NCBI GenBank assembly: GCA_000708835.1
Contig: DF237454.1
Coordinates: 9,075 to 67,646 of the forward strand
Reading direction: 5' to 3'
Origin: Klebsormidium nitens
Taxonomy: Eukaryota > Streptophyta > Klebsormidiophyceae > Klebsormidiales > Klebsormidiaceae
DNA length: 58,572 bases
In this document: piece by piece, positions 34,001-44,651 of the stretch
Position numbering within the stretch: the first letter of the stretch is position 1
Layout of the letters: the number at the start of each line of letters is the position of its first letter
The notes under the pieces: model-generated
Seen by the model: only the letters and a program-made list of their open reading frames with translations
Told to the model about the DNA's origin: nothing
Database searches by the model: none
Program-made: the position numbers and the translations under genes

Positions 34001-37000
34001 AAAGTACACGAGGCGATGGCCAAAGGCACCAAGGTCATCCCTGGCATGGAAGACGTTCCGGCCATGCGGATTGCGAGCGAGCAGGGGCGAGAGTTTATTT
34101 TCAAGAGCAATCCTGAGAGGGCTGACTCGGAATCTCAGGACGGTTTTAAGGCAGCTTTGGGAGTAAAAGGCTTAGGCCGGGGGTTGGGGGCGAGGAAAGT
34201 CCAGAAGCCAGGGGCGTTGAAATGGAGACAGAGCGAGAAGGACAAAGTGGAAAGCTACAAGGAGAAGCCGTCGTGGTTCAAGGCGAGCCCGTATGGGTTG
34301 GGTGAGGTTAAGTTGGAATCGGTTAGCGACGGGGTGATTGGCGTGGTCAATGCGGAGACGGTCAGTGATGCCGGTTATGGCGAACTGCAAGTGGTTAAGG
34401 AGGAGCTGGAAAGTGCTGGAGGGAGCGGGAAAGTTTTGGTTGCAATTGACCCGGAGCTTGCGGTGCTTGATACGAATTCGCAATGGTCGATGGGGGGGCG
34501 TTCGTGGTGGGGGGGGGAGGTCGGGAGGGGGGCGAGAGGGGGGGGGAGAGAGGGACGAGGAAGGGGGGGCAGAGGCGACAATGGCGCCGACAAGTTCCTG
34601 GGGGGGTGGATGAAAGTGCTGAAGCTGACCAAGGACGAGGTATTTGGAAGCGACGAGGNNNNNNNNNNNNNNNNNNNNNNNNNNNNNNNNNNNNNNNNNN
34701 NNNNNNNNNNNNNNNNNNNNNNNNNNNNNNNNNNNNNNNNNNNNNNNNNNNNNNNNNNNNNNNNNNNNNNNNNNNNNNNNNNNNNNNNNNNNNNNNNNNN
34801 NNNNNNNNNNNNNNNNNNNNNNNNNNNNNNNNNNNNNNNNNNNNNNNNNNNNNNNNNNNNNNNNNNNNNNNNNNNNNNNNNNNNNNNNNNNNNNNNNNNN
34901 NNNNNNNNNNNNNNNNNNNNNNNNNNNNNNNNNNNNNNNNNNNNNNNNNNNNNNNNNNNNNNNNNNNNNNNNNNNNNNNNNNNNNNNNNNNNNNNNNNNN
35001 NNNNNNNNNNNNNNNNNNNNNNNNNNNNNNNNNNNNNNNNNNNNNNNNNNNNNNNNNNNNNNNNNNNNNNNNNNNNNNNNNNNNNNNNNNNNNNNNNNNN
35101 NNNNNNNNNNNNNNNNNNNNNNNNNNNNNNNNNNNNNNNNNNNNNNNNNNNNNNNNNNNNNNGAGTGGGAGGACGGCGCCGGGGGGGGCGATGTCGCTGT
35201 GAGCGTCGAGGGGGGTGCAGAGGTGCAGGGTGATGATTTGTTCACAGCCGACATGTTCAAGAAAGGAGGGGCGAGGGAAAAGCTGGATCCAGGGGTAGTT
35301 GCGGAAGTGGCCCGGGCGGCGGCGGAGCGGTTGGCGAAAGCGAACGGATTGGGCGGAATGGCGAACGGAATGGGCGGAACGGAGCAGGAAAGAGCCGATG
35401 CAGAGATCAGCATCGGCATCCAAGTTGCGCAGAAGGATGGTGGCGAGGGAGGGGCTCACGTAAACGAGAGAGTGGCTGACGAAAGCGGAAGAGGGGCTGA
35501 CGTAAGCGAGATGGGTAACGGCCATGGCTTGGTTGTGAGTGAGGACGAGATGGACTGGGAAGATGGGGGCGTGCTCGAAACCGGGGGGGTGGCAAGGAAC
35601 TCAGTCGCTGCTACAATTGCTGACCAAGCGCAGACAGAAATGGGAGCCGGAAAGTTTGAGAGCGTGGAGAACGTGGGGTTAAAGAAGCCGGGGATAGCGA
35701 GTCGAGGACTGATTTCCAAAGCGGGTGCTAGACGTCTCGAAGAAACGCTTGTTCTAACAGCGGATGGAGAAAGCGTGCGCCCGTTTGTGATGGACGACGG
35801 GAGCGATGTCGAGTGGGAGGACGGCAGCGGGCAGTTTGGGAAAGCGGACCCGGTGTCGAAACCTTTAGACTTCTCCAGCGAGCAAAGTGAGACTGCAGGA
35901 AGCCTAGACGATCTGGCGACACTGGCGGCGGTTCTGGACGATCCGACGGGGGCGCTGCCGAGCATTGGCGCGCTGGCGGAGGACGCGGACTTGGAAGAAG
36001 CGATACGGAGAAGCCTAAAGGATTTCCAGGGGGCTGGCGGCGCGGCAGGGGGCGGGAAAGCCTCTAAGGGAATTGTCATCCGAGAAGGAAAAGGAGCGGG
36101 AGAACCACTAGCTGCAGCAAACAATGGAAAGCAGCCAGCGACCGACTCGGTAGTGGAGATTGCGGATGGAGAAGAGGCGTTTTTCGCGCGGGAGAGGGCG
36201 AGAAAGGGCAAGGGAAGAGTTGGGGAGGAACAGGCTGCGAGGCATGAGGAACCAGATTGTAAAGTAAATAAGCCCTTAACGGGCGCTGCAAATGTCCCCT
36301 CCAGTGTACAGACAGGTGACGGAAAAGCACGCCCCCAGCAAACGGACATTTCTCAAGTCCAACCAGACGAACGCGCTTCTGGACAGGTTTCGGACCAAAC
36401 AAGATCCTTAAACCCACCACTTGTTGACGCAGCAACGCTCCCTCCATCCGTGCTACCGAGCATTTTGCCGGACCCCATTCCGAGCGCTCCGGCAGTAACA
36501 GCGGATCCGACAGTCTCTGCAAACCCCTCCGCGGATCTTAACCCTCAGTCAAAGTTCTCGCCTGAGGGGCTTTTGACTCCGCCACTGAACACCCCCTCCA
36601 AAATAACGCCTCCAGCTGGGTCAAACCCTCTTCCAAACCCTGTTGAAAACCCCTCTCTAACCGGCACCGCGAGCAAATCGAGCGCTCGGCCCACAAACGG
36701 TCTCCCAAAAGTGAGTGACTCGTTACCCCCCCGGCCCAGCAATATGCGGAACCCGTTTGCGGACGACGCCCCTCCGTCTTTTCCGGACATTGACGAGCTT
36801 CTCGAGGACGAGGAAGAGCTGTCGGAAGACCGGCACGAACTAGAGCGGCGGGAGAAGGAGGCGCAGGACTGGGAACGCGCCGAGCAGGAGACTCTGGAGA
36901 TGGAGGCCGCCATCGCCGAGAGCCTTGTGGATTCCGTTCCCGGAACCGGGGGGCCGGAATTCCGTGCGGGGGCGTCCGGAAGCGCGGCGAGCGGTGTGCA

Positions 37001-40000
37001 CGAAAAGCAACTAGGTGCGGGCGAATCGTCACGGAGAGAACTGGCAGGATCACGGTCGGAAGTGGAAGTCGGACGAAGTGCGGGGCTCGATTTCGGGGGA
37101 TCATCCGATGCGGACGCTCCCAACGGGGGGGCGGCTCACGAGCCGGACGCCGCTCTGGGGGCGTCGGGAGGGGTGAGGATAGCGACCCCCCGGGGCGGGG
37201 AAGTGATGTTTGAGGGGAGCACGCAGCAGGGGCGCTTGTTAAGGGAGCAGGAGACAAGGCGGGCGGAAAGGGAAAAGCTAGCGGAGGAAAAGGCGAAGCG
37301 GGAAGCGTTGGAGAAGGAGGCGGAGATGCAGGACGAGCGGGAAAGGTTGGCAGCAGAAGAAGCGGCGCTGCAGGTACGGCTTCGTGTATTAGGAGGTCGT
37401 TTTTTGTAGGGCGCGTTGTCTTATGTGAGGGACGTTGTCTTATGAAAGGCTAATTTTTGTTTTCAACAGAGCACGTCCTCTTATGTAGGGTACGTCGTCT
37501 ATTTGGGGCACGTTGTCCGAGGTACGGTTGCTCGTCTACCTAGGAAAATCAGTCTGAGGTACGGTTGCTCCGACCTCATGAGCGGTCGCCTGATTCGTGC
37601 CCCAGTAAATGCAGGCACCCTGTGAGTCCAATTCGGAACGGTCTGTTACAGAGGTTGAAAGCTTCTCCTGATTCTTGGGTTGCGAAATTGAGTGTGTAGC
37701 CGTTGCTGATCGCTTGGACTGACAGCAAACTTGCGCCTAACCATTTTTAGCTCACAATTAGCTGCACGTGTTCTGACTTGTGTCTGAGATGGTATATCTA
37801 GTGCCGAAGCTTGTTCTTGCCGCCTTTCTTGCTGAGATTATTGTTGCACTGTTTGCGGAACGGAGACGGCAAATGGAGCGGTCCGCATTACAACCTCTAT
37901 GGCAGCATGGCGTGAGCTGGGGAGCACCACGCAACAGTTGCCGAGGACGAGCGGGTCAGTGATTGTAGGCTTCAGCAGAATGCAAATTCAAGATCGTCCA
38001 ACGCTCTGAATCCTAGCGGACCGAACAAGGGTGTGGAAGAGTCAGATTCTTGTCCGAATCCCTGACCACAGTCCACAGACGGACAATGAGCGCACAAATG
38101 CTCTGCCGACGGATGACAATACAGCTGGACTACGACTTTCGAAGTTTCCAACTACTGCTTAATACAAGTCTGCCGAGTTTCAATCAATTCTCTCCCATCC
38201 TCGCAGGCTGAGATTGAGCGCGAGCGCGCGCTCTTGGAGGACGAAGAAGCCGAGCTGCAGTACGCGCAGCGCGCCAACACGATCAACGCCGAGTCGGCTA
38301 CCGGGGAGATGTTCTCCGAGTGCCAGGAGCTGCTGCAAATGTTCGGCATCCCGTTCATTATTGCGCCGATGGAGGCAGAGGCGCAGTGCGCGGCAATGGA
38401 TAAGATGGGGCTGGTGGACGGGGTCGTGACGGACGATAGCGACGTGTTCCTGTTCGGCGCCAAGGTGGGGCAAGGGGTTTTTAATTTCCGTTGTACTTTT
38501 CTATTTCGTATTTGTTTGTCGTATGTTGTCCACAAAACGTATCAATCGTTTTCTTTTGGTCAAATGATGGACGAAAGAAGCAGTGCGCGGCAATGGATAA
38601 GATGGGGCTCGTGGACGGGGTCGTGACGGACGATAGCGACGTCTTTCTATTTGGAGCCAAGGTGGGACGACGGGCTTTCAAGTCTTTTCTTTAGAATGTT
38701 TGGGGATGTTTTCGTACCTCAGGGTTTCATGGATGGAGAGGAGTGCAGTGCGCGGCAAAGGACAAGATGGGGCTGGTCGATGAGGTTGTGACGGACGACA
38801 GGGACGTGTTCCTATTTGGCGCAAAGGTGGGGGCATTGGGTTTTCCGTACCTCTTGAGGTATCTCTTTTCTTGTTGTTCTCTACATGTCTCCACATAGTC
38901 TGGGACTTATGTTGAGTTTTGTACGTTGGAGGATGCGCCGTGCGCAGCGATGGACAAATTGGGCAAATAGCTGAAGATTGTTTTCAGACTTCCCTGGATC
39001 TGTTCTTACTTCCGGGACGTTGGTTCGCGGATTACGGAGATGAACAAGATGGGGCCCGTCAACGGAGTCGTGACAGCAACGTGTTTTTCTTTGAAGCCAA
39101 AGTGGGCCTTTGACAAGCTCTCCGGACCGATGCGGGTGGCGTATTGAGACGTGCTCGATGTCAGCGGCACTCGCTTGTAACAAAATGTAGTTCCGCAGAG
39201 CCTCTACTTATGTTGAGTCACAGGAAACATTCGCAGCCAATCAAGAGAATTTTGAATGTTCAAAGGAGAGTCTCCACAGCAGAGAAACGTGTTTTCTTCT
39301 TTTCCAGGCGGTGTACAAGAACATCTTCGACAACAAGAAGTACGTGGAGACGTACTATTTGCGCGACATCGAAAGTGAGATGGGCCTGGATCAACAGAAG
39401 CTCATCAACATGGCCACGCTCCTTGGTAGTGACTACACCGAGGGCATCAGGTGCGGCGGGGAAACCCAGACACAAGATTGCTTTCTGGTGCAGTTTGGTC
39501 TGTACGTATCAGTCTTCCTGGTTTCTACTTTTTCATCGCTGTTATGTTGCTGTGCGCCACAGCGCCCAACCAACGTATCTGCCCCTGGTTGTAACGGGTA
39601 AACTTCTTTTCTTTGGAGGTCTGTGTTCGCAGTAAAAGTGCTTCGGGGCTGAATGCTTCTGGAAGTTCTTGCAGCTCGTAGGAACCTTACGCATCTTCTT
39701 GGGAACGCTCGTCTTTGGCAGCAGGGGTGCGGGCTGCTATGCACTCTCGGGACGTTTCACGCTTCCCGTCTTTACAAAAGCTATCCCTGTCTGTTCCAAA
39801 GCCGCAAGACGTTAGCATTACGATTCCTCGTCACGTATCCCCAAGTCTGAAAGCCCTCCCGTGTGTGCAGATCATACGCTAACGCATGCCCTCCCTTTTG
39901 CAGCGGCATCGGCATCGTGAACGCCATCGAAGTCGTGAACGCGTTTTCCGGCCCCGACGGCCTCTCCAAGTTTCGGGACTGGCTGGATGCTCCCGACGAG

Positions 40001-43000
40001 GCCCTGTTCGCTGCCGCGCAAAAGAACGCCAAAGCCCGGGAAAAGCGCAACCAGGCCGAAAACAAGGCCTCCGCCAAAATCGAGTCAGACGACGAAGACC
40101 GACCGCTCGCGTCGCTCGCCACGAATCGGAACAGCGGAACCGGAACCGGCGAGGCCCTGTTGGAGGTCAAGGCGGAGGTGAAAGAGGACGCAGAGCTGGC
40201 GATCGCAGCGAACCTGGCCGAAAACAGGGCCCCCAAGGAGGAAAACGAGGAGACCGTCCGTTTAAAAGCGTTTGCCGCGAAGCACCGGAACGTGAGCAAG
40301 AACTGGACGGTGCCGCCGCGGTTTCCGGACCGCGCGGTCGTGGCGGCGTACACGCGTCCGAGGGTGGATACGTCAGAGGAGAAGTTCGAGTGGGGGCGGC
40401 CGGACCTGGAGGCGCTGCACCAGTTCTGCTTCGAACGGGTGAGCGGAACGGACTTGCCGCAAATGGTGCAAATGTCGTTTGCGTCTCTTTTGTTGTTCAT
40501 GCAGTTTGCTCCTTGGGAGAGAATCAAAGACGTTGCTTGCTCGATTGTCCAATTCTCTCAATGTTCTGAGTGTTTCTTCGTCCACGGTCGTGACTTCAAC
40601 TGCCTGACATGCCTCGTGCCTTGATAAGGCTGACTTGACGGAGAAGATGCTCAAACAGGAACTTCAGTTCACGAAAATGTGGAGACTTGAATTCTTGTCG
40701 TGACTTGCGTACCTGGTCAGAGCGGTTCGGGCGATAGGCGTACTCTTTTGATCCGGCTCCCTTTCACCCGCGTACTAGTCTTGGCGCGGAAAAGCATGTC
40801 GGAAGGGCATGCCAATTTTAAATCTCAGATTGTTTTCGTCACTAGCTTTCAGTCAAACTTGCTCAGTTCACTGTGACTGCTACGTGTGCTTCAAGTGCTC
40901 CAATGTCTGCACGCAGTTTTCGTGGCGCAAGGACAAGTCGGACGAGATCCTGCAGCCGGTGGTGAAGGCGTTCGACGCGCACGAGTCCCAGACGCGCCTC
41001 GAGTCCTTCTTCGGGTTCAGCCAGCGATTTGCCAAGATCCGCTCCAAGCGGATTGCGAAGGCCGTGACCGGAATCACCGGAAAGAAGAACGCGGAACTCA
41101 TGGCGGACGAAATGGAGGCGGCGCCAGTGAAGAAGGGCCGGAAGAAGAAGAGGGACGGGAAGGCTATAGAATCCGGAAGTGCACGGGAGAACGCGGCTGA
41201 AGCGGGAACTACGAGAGAGGCGGCACCGGCCAGGATTGGCGGCAACAAAGAGACGAATGGGAAGCTTATCGAGTCAGGAGCGGAAGGGGAAGAAATAGCT
41301 GAAGCGGGAACTTCTAGAGGTGTCGAGCTGGATCCGGAAATCGGAAGGAGTATCGAGAAGGCGGCTCGGTCGGTGGGCAGGGGTGCCGGGAGGGGAACAC
41401 GTGGGAGGGGTAAGGCCGCCCCACGTGGAAGAGGCGAAACGGGGACGCGTGGCAGAGGCCGTGGTCGGGGAAGGGGAGCCGAGGTTGAGAGGGCCAAAGA
41501 ACTAGGAACGGGACAAGCGGATGTGTTGAACGGGGGCCCTGCCGAAGCGGCCGCGCCGCCATCGAGAAGGGTGAGCTTTTGTATATAGTTTTCAGCGTTT
41601 GGGTTGCTTTTGTGGTCTCGTGGGAGCATTGCGGAAGGGGATTCAGATCGCTTTGGATGCATTGCGGATGGTCTATTGGACAGCGTTCTGTTGATTGGCA
41701 ATAGGTCGGCCGTTGGTTTCCACCTGCCGCTCTTTTAGAGCTTCCCTGACAACTCAACACTCAAATATATGAGTCGTGAACATGAATCCACTTGTCTGTT
41801 ATTGAGCCGACCGGGTGGTACTACGGCGGACGTCTTACTCTCTTGTCACAGCCTCCGCGAATCCGGGAATTACTCACAAGCAACACAGCTCGGTCAAGCA
41901 GCTGCTTAGTGGAAGTCGATCGTACTTGACAAATTGTCACTTCGTAGAGCAACTCTTCCAAAGATCTCACTGAGCGACTCGCGGTCTCTCATCCTCCGAA
42001 GGCTCACCCCTGTCTTTCTGCACAGTCGAAGCGACAGAGAGCGCAAGTCGCCTACGCAGAGCCGTCGATCGAGCATTCGGACGCCAGCGTGAGCGACTAC
42101 CAGCTGTCCGATGACGATCCGGACGCGTCGCCCAGCAAGCGGCCGCGGGGTTCAGGGTCCAAGGACCGGGAGACGCGCCTTCTGCAGGCCGCTGAGGCGG
42201 TGGCGGCCGCGAAGCCGCGACTTGCCGGGGTTGGAGGGGTTTCGGATGAAGCTCCGCTGAGAGAAGTGCGGTCCGGTGACGCGACGGCGGCTGCGGACGA
42301 ATTGCTCGGGGGAGCGAAGGGTTTTGCGGTCTCAGAGGGTTTGGAGGTTTCGGAGGCGGCCGCCGTCGAGGCCCGGGAGAGCGGGGGAGGGTTCGTGTTG
42401 GAGGAAGATGACGTTACTGCTGACGAGGAGGCGCTGCATGGGGGGGGCGGGTTCGTGCCGGACGAAGAAGAGGAGGGGATAGAACCGGGTACTGCGGACG
42501 GAGGGTTAGGGAAGGTTGACGGAACCGGGGAGGGTTTGCGGACGGAAACCGGGGAGGTTTCTACGAGAGACGGGGATGGGAGCGGGGGCGTAGACGATGC
42601 GGTGTTGCGGCTCACGAGCGATCCCGCAGACTTCGCTTCTCGGTTGGAAGAAACAATGGCGCAGCCTGACGGGGGGGTGGACAAGCCCAGCGGGCGCCAG
42701 TTCCTGACCCCCCTGAAACGTAAGAAGCAGGTCCGTTTTCAGGAGGACAGGGAGAAGCCCGAGCCAAAAGCGCCCAGACCGTCGCTGTACCTTGGCGCTG
42801 CGAAGGGCCCTGTGTCTGGCAGTGTTGACGGGGTTACGCCTGGGATTGGTGCGGGACCGGTGATGACAGGGCCTGGGATGCTTCCTGTGCAACCGGGGGG
42901 GGCGCCGGTTGGCGGCATGGTTTGGATTAACCGGGGGCCGGTACTGAATCTGTGGGTGGCGGTAGTTGCAGTGCGGCAGGGGTTCTCGTTCGAAGAGGGG

Positions 43001-43441
43001 CTATCGTTTGGGAAAGCGGTGACTACGATGTACGCGCAAACGAAGGGACGCAGGCTGGGGATCATCAAAGGGGGGGGTGCGGAAGAGCAGGAAATGGAGG
43101 GGGTGGAAATGTATCGAGTGTTCAACACGGAGCTCCCCGCCAAACGGCTGAAAGACGGGCTCCAAGCGGTGAGCGAGAACCGGCTCCTCGCGCCGGGCCC
43201 GATCAAGGCGTTCCTCAGCAAGGCCTTTGCGCATAACTGGGCATCGGCCCGGGCGGCTATGGAGTTGCTGGCGGGCACTTATGATCCGGAGGAACTAGGG
43301 GCGGAGTGCTACAATCTGTATGTAAGATTCAGGCCCAGCATTCAGGACGGAGTAAAGGGGTGGGGTCAGAAGGGGCTGCTAGATTTGGGCTTCATCTCGG
43401 GCACGCTGGTCAGGGAGAAGCAGGAAAGAGGGCCGCTCTAA
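31052..43441 (+). CDS. UVH3: XPG/RAD2-type structure-specific endonuclease (nucleotide excision repair), extended C-terminus
   Basis: Cuts 3' of the lesion bubble in nucleotide excision repair. Exons: 31052-31139, 31767-31986, 32373-33413, 33916-37373 (with the gap), 38207-38464, 39308-39450, 39904-40438, 40917-41570 and 42026-43441; all splice phases agree. N nuclease region: [29 protein letters not shown]. The I region begins in exon 5 with EAEAQCA and [13 protein letters not shown], and continues in exon 6 with [12 protein letters not shown] helix-hairpin-helix segment follows ([14 protein letters not shown]). A PCNA-binding PIP box, QTRLESFF, lies at 40989-41012. The spacer is very long and acidic, with three WEDG repeats and two UIM-like helices. 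Exon 8 adds a basic NLS-like cluster ([11 protein letters not shown]) and an RG-rich run. Exon 9 ends in an unrecognised folded-looking module. The gap length does not keep the frame, so the spacer is incomplete. Copies of part of exon 5 lie in the next intron. Confidence 0.93.
34487..34575 (+). repeat. G-run-rich stretch next to the assembly gap
   Basis: Several runs of 6-9 G separated by purines on the plus strand, within the XPG spacer exon and about 85 bases before the N run. It is open in the XPG frame as a Gly/Arg-rich segment. It could form G-quadruplexes and probably contributed to the assembly failure. Confidence 0.7.
34659..35162. other. Assembly gap (504 N)
   Basis: Run of N inside XPG exon 4. 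The frame before the gap and the clearly coding frame after it ([10 protein letters not shown]) do not agree over 504 bases. Therefore the true length differs, or an intron is hidden inside. Confidence 0.95.
37405..37575 (+). repeat. Degenerate short repeats in XPG intron 4
   Basis: Directly after the exon 4 donor there are about five loose copies of a ~20-base unit around CACGTTGTCTTATGTAGGG, at roughly 37406, 37426, 37469, 37488 and 37505. A doubled GAGGTACGGTTGCTC follows at 37522 and 37556. No coding sense. Confidence 0.6.
38581..38661 (+). repeat. XPG exon 5 partial copy 1, protein sequence unchanged
   Basis: Matches the last 81 bases of exon 5 (38384-38464) at 75 of 81 positions. All six differences are synonymous, so it encodes the same 27 residues, including the catalytic DDSD. 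It is followed by a GTGGG donor like the real exon. The match extends weakly upstream (GATGGA...) with a one-base deletion. Confidence 0.9.
38746..38826 (+). repeat. XPG exon 5 partial copy 2
   Basis: The same 81 bases again, open in frame, with 8 synonymous and 3 replacement differences (Met to Lys, Gly to Glu, and Ser to Arg in DDSD). A GTGGGG donor is kept. It lies 165 bases after copy 1. Confidence 0.85.
38939..39107 (+). pseudogene. XPG exon 5 partial copy 3, decayed and split
   Basis: A short match at 38939-38967 (GTGCGCAGCGATGGACAAAT) stops at an in-frame TAG. A second match at about 39040-39107 (ATGAACAAGATGGGGCCCGT, then AGCAACGTGTTTTTCTTTGA) lacks some ten bases of the exon. The oldest-looking of the copies. 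Confidence 0.7.
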
Positions 43442-44651
43442 CAGGCTTCCGTATGTTCAAGTTCATACTGTGTACTGCGTGTTGGATGAAAAGTTCGGTT
43501 GTGGTCCTCGCTTGCAGGCGGACAGCTCAGGATGATCATTCCAGTCATCATTGGTTGTTTCCTGTTCATTCGTGACTACCAACTTGGCAAGCTGGACGTG
43601 TGTCGGAACCTCGATGATCATGGGCTCGATCATTTGTGGCGCTCCTTTGGGAGACTGTAAATAGCCACCGTATGTTCCTTACTGCGATCCTTGTGCAGTG
43701 GTTGATGACGGGTGGGCATCATGGGTCATAAGCGTCTTGATTGAAACGTTCCACCTCAACTCTAGCTAGAAGGTTAAGTTACTCTTCATTCGACAAAAAA
43801 ACACGTACTCATGGTACGTATACTTAGGGACTCACACAAATAATTATGGTAGGCGCAATCTTCCCATGTTTCAAATCGAAACACACCTTATATATAGATG
43901 CCAGCACGTCATGATCCATGCAACGGTTCCACATATTCTCCCGTGGAAGTATTGCATGAAAGTCCCATGAAAGTCCCTAGTCCTAATCGTGAATGGACTA
44001 CTTCTCAAACATATCGCCGTATTGAAGGGAACATGCTCAAGGCTCGCGTCGGAATGGACGGCGTTGTCGGAAGCTCAAGCGGCCAGCCTCGCCTCCGACA
44101 GTTAGTGCGCCAGCTAGACATTCGCCGGCCGCGCCCGATCATAGGTGCGGCCGCGCGGTCGCACCCGCGGCTAGATCCAGAGGCCAGCCATATGTACAAT
44201 CTCGAGCTCAGCTGCAGTCTCACAGCATTTGTGCGCTGGGTGAGGCGCCACAATCCTCTCTTATCCCACGGAGCTAGTCGCAAGGGGCAACATTGGCTTG
44301 GCTAGAAAGGTGCCCCTACAGGATCAGCCGCATAGCGGCAGCTGCTGGGCGGTTCAGCTCGGCAGCTCGTTCCCATGCTGCTCCTAAGAACAGTGAGTTG
44401 TTGGGAGATCTCATTCTCAGGCAACAGAGTAAGCTATCAGCTTAGAGGTTGTCGGAAAATACCAGAATCAGCATCCTCTAAGCAATGCTGTGCGTGGGGC
44501 TGTAAGCTGGATTCAAGTCACGATCTGCAGGCGTAGGATCAGCTGATACTGCGAAATTGTCTTGCAAAATTGCTGCCAAGACATCCTGGCAGGCAGCCCT
44601 GAGCTGCAGGAGCTGCTGCTGCTGAACACTTTGATTGCACGTCTGCATGCA
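43442..44651. other. Intergenic region after XPG
   Basis: 1.2 kb, XPG 3' UTR and promoter of the next gene. An open frame at 43898-44305 has no recognisable protein character. Nothing else seen. Confidence 0.4.

Noticed and set aside
34172-37257. Long open frames on the minus strand across the XPG spacer
   Set aside because: Their composition is Pro/Ser/Arg-rich, as expected from the complement of the acidic spacer. Several run through the N gap.
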